In this document: positions 61,764 through 64,000 of the stretch, piece after piece
Position numbering within the stretch: position 1 is the first letter of the stretch
How the letters are laid out: every line of letters begins with the position of its first letter
Program-made: the position numbers and the translations under genes
Notes under the pieces: model-generated
What the model saw: only the letters and a program-made list of their open reading frames with translations
Told to the model about the DNA's origin: nothing
Database searches by the model: none
Assembly: GCF_000621865.1 (NCBI RefSeq)
Contig: NZ_JHXE01000017.1
Coordinates: forward strand, 37,514 to 101,513
Source: Pseudobutyrivibrio sp. MD2005
GTDB taxonomy: Bacteria; Bacillota; Clostridia; Lachnospirales; Lachnospiraceae
Length of the DNA: 64,000 nucleotides
Direction: 5' to 3'

Positions 61764-62759
61764 TTATTGAAGCACTATATCACAACCATGTTCCAATTTT
61801 ACTTCATGTGTGATTTGATCAAATTTTAGCAAAACTTCTTTCATGTTATCTCTATTTCGTACCTTTCTTGGATTATTTGTGAAGCTCTCCTGTATGATAT
61901 ATTTTTTTCTCCCATATAGAGGACCCATGTGTATTGGATTCATAGTCCAATGAACCTTGGTTTCTTTTGGAACTCTGGCTGTTTTTACTTCCTCGATAAG
62001 ATCTATCCTGAAAGAAGTAAGGTTGTTAGTGTACCATGGAAAGAATCTGTCATATTTATAATACTCCCTTCCTCTAGGATAATTATAGGTTTCAGCTGGT
62101 CTTTCATGCCAATTACAAATCAACCAAAAATATGAATCCTTTTGTACCAGTCTGTATGGACTGACTTGATAAAGCGTTGGATTATTTCCATTTATATCTA
62201 ACACAGTTATGTCTGTCATATATCCGTGCTTTATGTGTTCTCGCAGCTGCTTGATAATTCCTTCGATTTTCTGCGTGTCACCAGTAATAGTTTCATCCAG
62301 TTTTCTGATAAGACACCCTTTCATCTCCTCAGGCGAAGGGTAATGCTTACTTCCAAGCGTATTTTTCAGCCTATCTTCTAAAGATAATTTTTCTTCTTCA
62401 GTAAAATTATGGGTGCAGCGGACACACTCAACGAGAAATGCCAATTCTTCTTCATCAACAGGATGATTATAATAGACTTTTCCATTTCTCTTACCAGAAT
62501 CTTCGGATTGTAAATATCCAGGATAATTAATCCTGAATTCAGACTCATCTAGTAACATACCATTTTCATCAATGTTGTATGCATCTGCTAATTCTTTTAA
62601 ACGTCTAGCGTAAGTACCTTTATCTCCCATAAGCTGTTTGGATAGTTCCTCTCCCATTTGCTCTCTAATACTGTGCTGCGTGGCAGGATGATTCTTATCT
62701 GTGTTTCGCTTTAAAAATTCTAATAATCTAATTCCATTTGTTAATGATGATTTTGACAT
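61764..62759 (-). CDS. WYL-domain transcriptional regulator
   Basis: 331 residues from ATG 62759. N-terminal winged-helix part (about 5-70; GIRLLEFLKRN), a middle linker, and a WYL domain (about 180-285) with the SPYRLVQKDSYFWLICNW strand. WYL regulators bind nucleotide or nucleic-acid ligands and often control defence or DNA-damage genes. Its start lies just past the stop of the 224-aa gene, so the two are coupled. Probable regulator of the HAD-Zn-PARG operon or the island. Confidence 0.8.
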   Translation of the reverse strand: MSKSSLTNGIRLLEFLKRNTDKNHPATQHSIREQMGEELSKQLMGDKGTYARRLKELADAYNIDENGMLLDESEFRINYPGYLQSEDSGKRNGKVYYNHPVDEEELAFLVECVRCTHNFTEEEKLSLEDRLKNTLGSKHYPSPEEMKGCLIRKLDETITGDTQKIEGIIKQLREHIKHGYMTDITVLDINGNNPTLYQVSPYRLVQKDSYFWLICNWHERPAETYNYPRGREYYKYDRFFPWYTNNLTSFRIDLIEEVKTARVPKETKVHWTMNPIHMGPLYGRKKYIIQESFTNNPRKVRNRDNMKEVLLKFDQITHEVKLEHGCDIVLQ

Positions 62760-62760
62760 A

Positions 62761-63435
62761 CTATTCACCTGAATTCTCATGTAACTTATTCTTTAGTTCT
62801 TCAACCATAAGTTCACTACGTTTCTTTATTCTGTCAGCCGCATTCTCAAAGAAATCTTCACACTGTTTTTTGCAGAGTGGCATTGTATTCTCAAATATTC
62901 CATCTTCAGTTCTCTCAAAGTGCCCTTTCCAGAGTTCTAGTGGTGCTCCGTAATTGCCATTACCTTCCTCTATAACAAATGGTTGCATAAAATTATTCTC
63001 AACAAAGCTATCCCAACTTCCAAATTCACATAGCCACTTAATGCATTGTTTAACATTGGCACAGTTTCTACCCAACAAGAGACATAATTCCTTATTTTTA
63101 TTGCAATCGCACTCGTTTTCAATTGTCTTAAGAATTGCATCCTTCTCTAAGGATTCATTTTCTTTATACCAATTGTAAATTCGAAGTAATGTTAAATCCC
63201 AATAATCATTTGTGGTTTTATATCTTGGTACATTAAATTGTCCACCATCTGATTCAAAAGGTACGGGTATAAAATTGCCTAATGTATAACTTGCCTTAAG
63301 AAAATCATCTAAACCTTTATTATCTTGTATGCACTTTCTAATAAAATCTTCCTTTGCTTGGCAATATATTTCTAGTGTTTCTTCTTTTATTGCTTTTAAT
63401 GTTGACCGCCGAATTCTAATTACCTCAGACGACAA
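62761..63435 (-). CDS. Unknown 224-aa protein upstream of WYL
   Basis: TTG start at 63435 is only the first possible one; the frame stays open to about 63507 without a good start or RBS, so the N-terminus is uncertain. Soluble, helical, seven Cys (CDCNK, LCLLLGRNC, CKKQC), with LGNFIPVPF and a Trp-rich WDLTLLRIYNWY. No family recognised. Same transcript as WYL, so possibly its partner or effector. Confidence 0.45.
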   Translation of the reverse strand: MSSEVIRIRRSTLKAIKEETLEIYCQAKEDFIRKCIQDNKGLDDFLKASYTLGNFIPVPFESDGGQFNVPRYKTTNDYWDLTLLRIYNWYKENESLEKDAILKTIENECDCNKNKELCLLLGRNCANVKQCIKWLCEFGSWDSFVENNFMQPFVIEEGNGNYGAPLELWKGHFERTEDGIFENTMPLCKKQCEDFFENAADRIKKRSELMVEELKNKLHENSGE

Positions 63436-63575
63436 GTCTGCGACAATCTGAAGTCTAAGGCCATCTCCTTTAGCTCTTACTGTGCGTCGTTTTAAGCGAC
63501 ACTTTTTTTATTGTATTGTTTTACAAAAATTATTATCCTTATCTTATAAGTTCTACGTAACTGTAAACAAAAAAG

Positions 63576-63610
63576 AAGGGAGCCTCCCCGACCAAAGTTT
63601 GGCTCTCCTT
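63576..63610 (-). terminator. Terminator-like hairpin near the window end
   Basis: AAGGGAGCC / GGCTCTCCTT stem (one bulge) with a 16-nt loop, followed on the minus strand by CTTTTTTG. No minus-strand gene is seen to its right; may be the end of the DUF6431 element. Confidence 0.45.
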
Positions 63611-63658
63611 CCTCTCAAAAAACCACGGACACCATTTGGTATACCGTGCCACACTGTT

Positions 63659-64000
63659 ATGATAAGAGTTAACGCCAAGCTTGGCAAGATAATTTCTTGT
63701 AAAATTTCTGATATCGACTTGTTTAATGCTTCTTTATCCCTTGTAGATCTGTCAGAAGAAATCTGCTCAAATCCTAAATGCCACGCCAAGGGTTGTTGCC
63801 GTATGCACGCCTCTTATACAAGAGACATCATTTCTTTTTATCACGGCAAACGTCAGGAATCACAAGTGGTAATCCCTCGCGTTTACTGTGAGTCTTGCGG
63901 TAAAACTCATGCTCTTATTCCTGAGCATCTCATTCCTTATGGCAGCTATTCCATTCGCTTTATCCTAGCTATCATCTACGTTTATTCCCAAAAGAAATAC
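63659..64000 (+). CDS. DUF6431-type zinc protein of a transposon, 3' end beyond window
   Basis: Open frame from ATG 63659 to the window end (114 codons, no stop). Reads ICSNPKCHAKGCC, MHASYTRD, RVYCESCGKTHALIPEHL and IPYGSYSIRF, the arrangement of DUF6431 proteins found, from memory, in many copies in Lachnospiraceae as transposase-like or IS-associated ORFs. The weak RBS leaves the start uncertain. Confidence 0.7.
   Translation, partial: MIRVNAKLGKIISCKISDIDLFNASLSLVDLSEEICSNPKCHAKGCCRMHASYTRDIISFYHGKRQESQVVIPRVYCESCGKTHALIPEHLIPYGSYSIRFILAIIYVYSQKKY

Noticed and set aside
63553..63789. 78-aa minus-strand ORF at the window end
   Set aside because: Antisense to the DUF6431-type frame and without RBS.

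Overview
The window looks like the chromosome of an anaerobic, low-GC Firmicute of the family Lachnospiraceae, most likely near Butyrivibrio/Pseudobutyrivibrio. This is inferred from AT-rich coding sequence, strong AGGAGG ribosome sites, GH31 glycosidases, DUF4317- and DUF6431-type proteins, the FolD/FchA folate pair and a dense c-di-GMP network. I could run no searches: family calls rest on motifs read in the translations, and genus level is a guess.

Layout. 0-9 kb: end of an efflux adaptor, an HD hydrolase, a PilZ protein, folD-fchA, a membrane GGDEF cyclase, a PfkB kinase and a CobW-type GTPase. 9.4-13 kb: an operon with two tandem aconitase-family large/small subunit pairs (leuC/leuD type). 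13-21 kb: a YgjV-like protein, an EAL phosphodiesterase, alanine racemase, a polar amino-acid ABC transporter whose binding protein is fused to the permease with its lobes in swapped order, and an sce7726-type protein. 21-26.5 kb: tRNA-Met, tRNA-Val, and an mnmA-metH-(unknown)-rsmH operon. 26.7-34.3 kb: small genes, a secreted HAD phosphatase and a two-gene GH31 xyloglucan/xyloside locus that has lost its regulator and transporter by deletion. 34.4-46.4 kb: YqeY, a 2481-residue surface protein and a divergent SBP/degenerate-GGDEF/EAL sensor. 46.4-50 kb: deletion scar of a lysR/metE pair, then panG?-panB-panC-panD. 50-58 kb: a solute-binding protein with a chemoreceptor, an esterase, unknowns, an amidohydrolase and an ECF S component. 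58-64 kb: an accessory island with an ATPase behind four iterons, an integrase remnant, an ADP-ribose-glycohydrolase-type protein, a Zn protein, a HAD protein, a WYL regulator and a transposon-linked DUF6431 gene cut by the window end.

Strongest non-coding signals. (1) Two related ~600-660 bp imperfect palindromes (2638-3247 and 8718-9376) sit exactly at gene 3' ends; helices covary between the copies and the tips carry conserved hairpins, as expected for a large structured RNA/DNA element. (2) The leader of the giant surface protein has a 34-codon ORF containing 12 pentanucleotide repeats, followed by a U-tailed terminator hairpin. Repeat number would set whether the leader ribosome stops before or inside the terminator stem, which suggests phase-variable attenuation. 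(3) An exactly 52-bp-periodic array of inverted repeats lies between that protein and the EAL sensor. (4) A cluster of five hairpins lies at 56.42-56.59 kb, the first three directly abutting. (5) A terminator lies between WYL and the HAD/Zn/PARG operon, leaving no room for a promoter behind it.

The recurrent theme is c-di-GMP: one PilZ receptor, one cyclase, two EAL proteins and a giant adhesin-like protein adjoining one of them. Two deletion scars (33.78 kb and 46.54 kb) show recent loss of sugar-sensing/uptake genes and of a B12-independent methionine synthase, while B12-dependent metH is retained.
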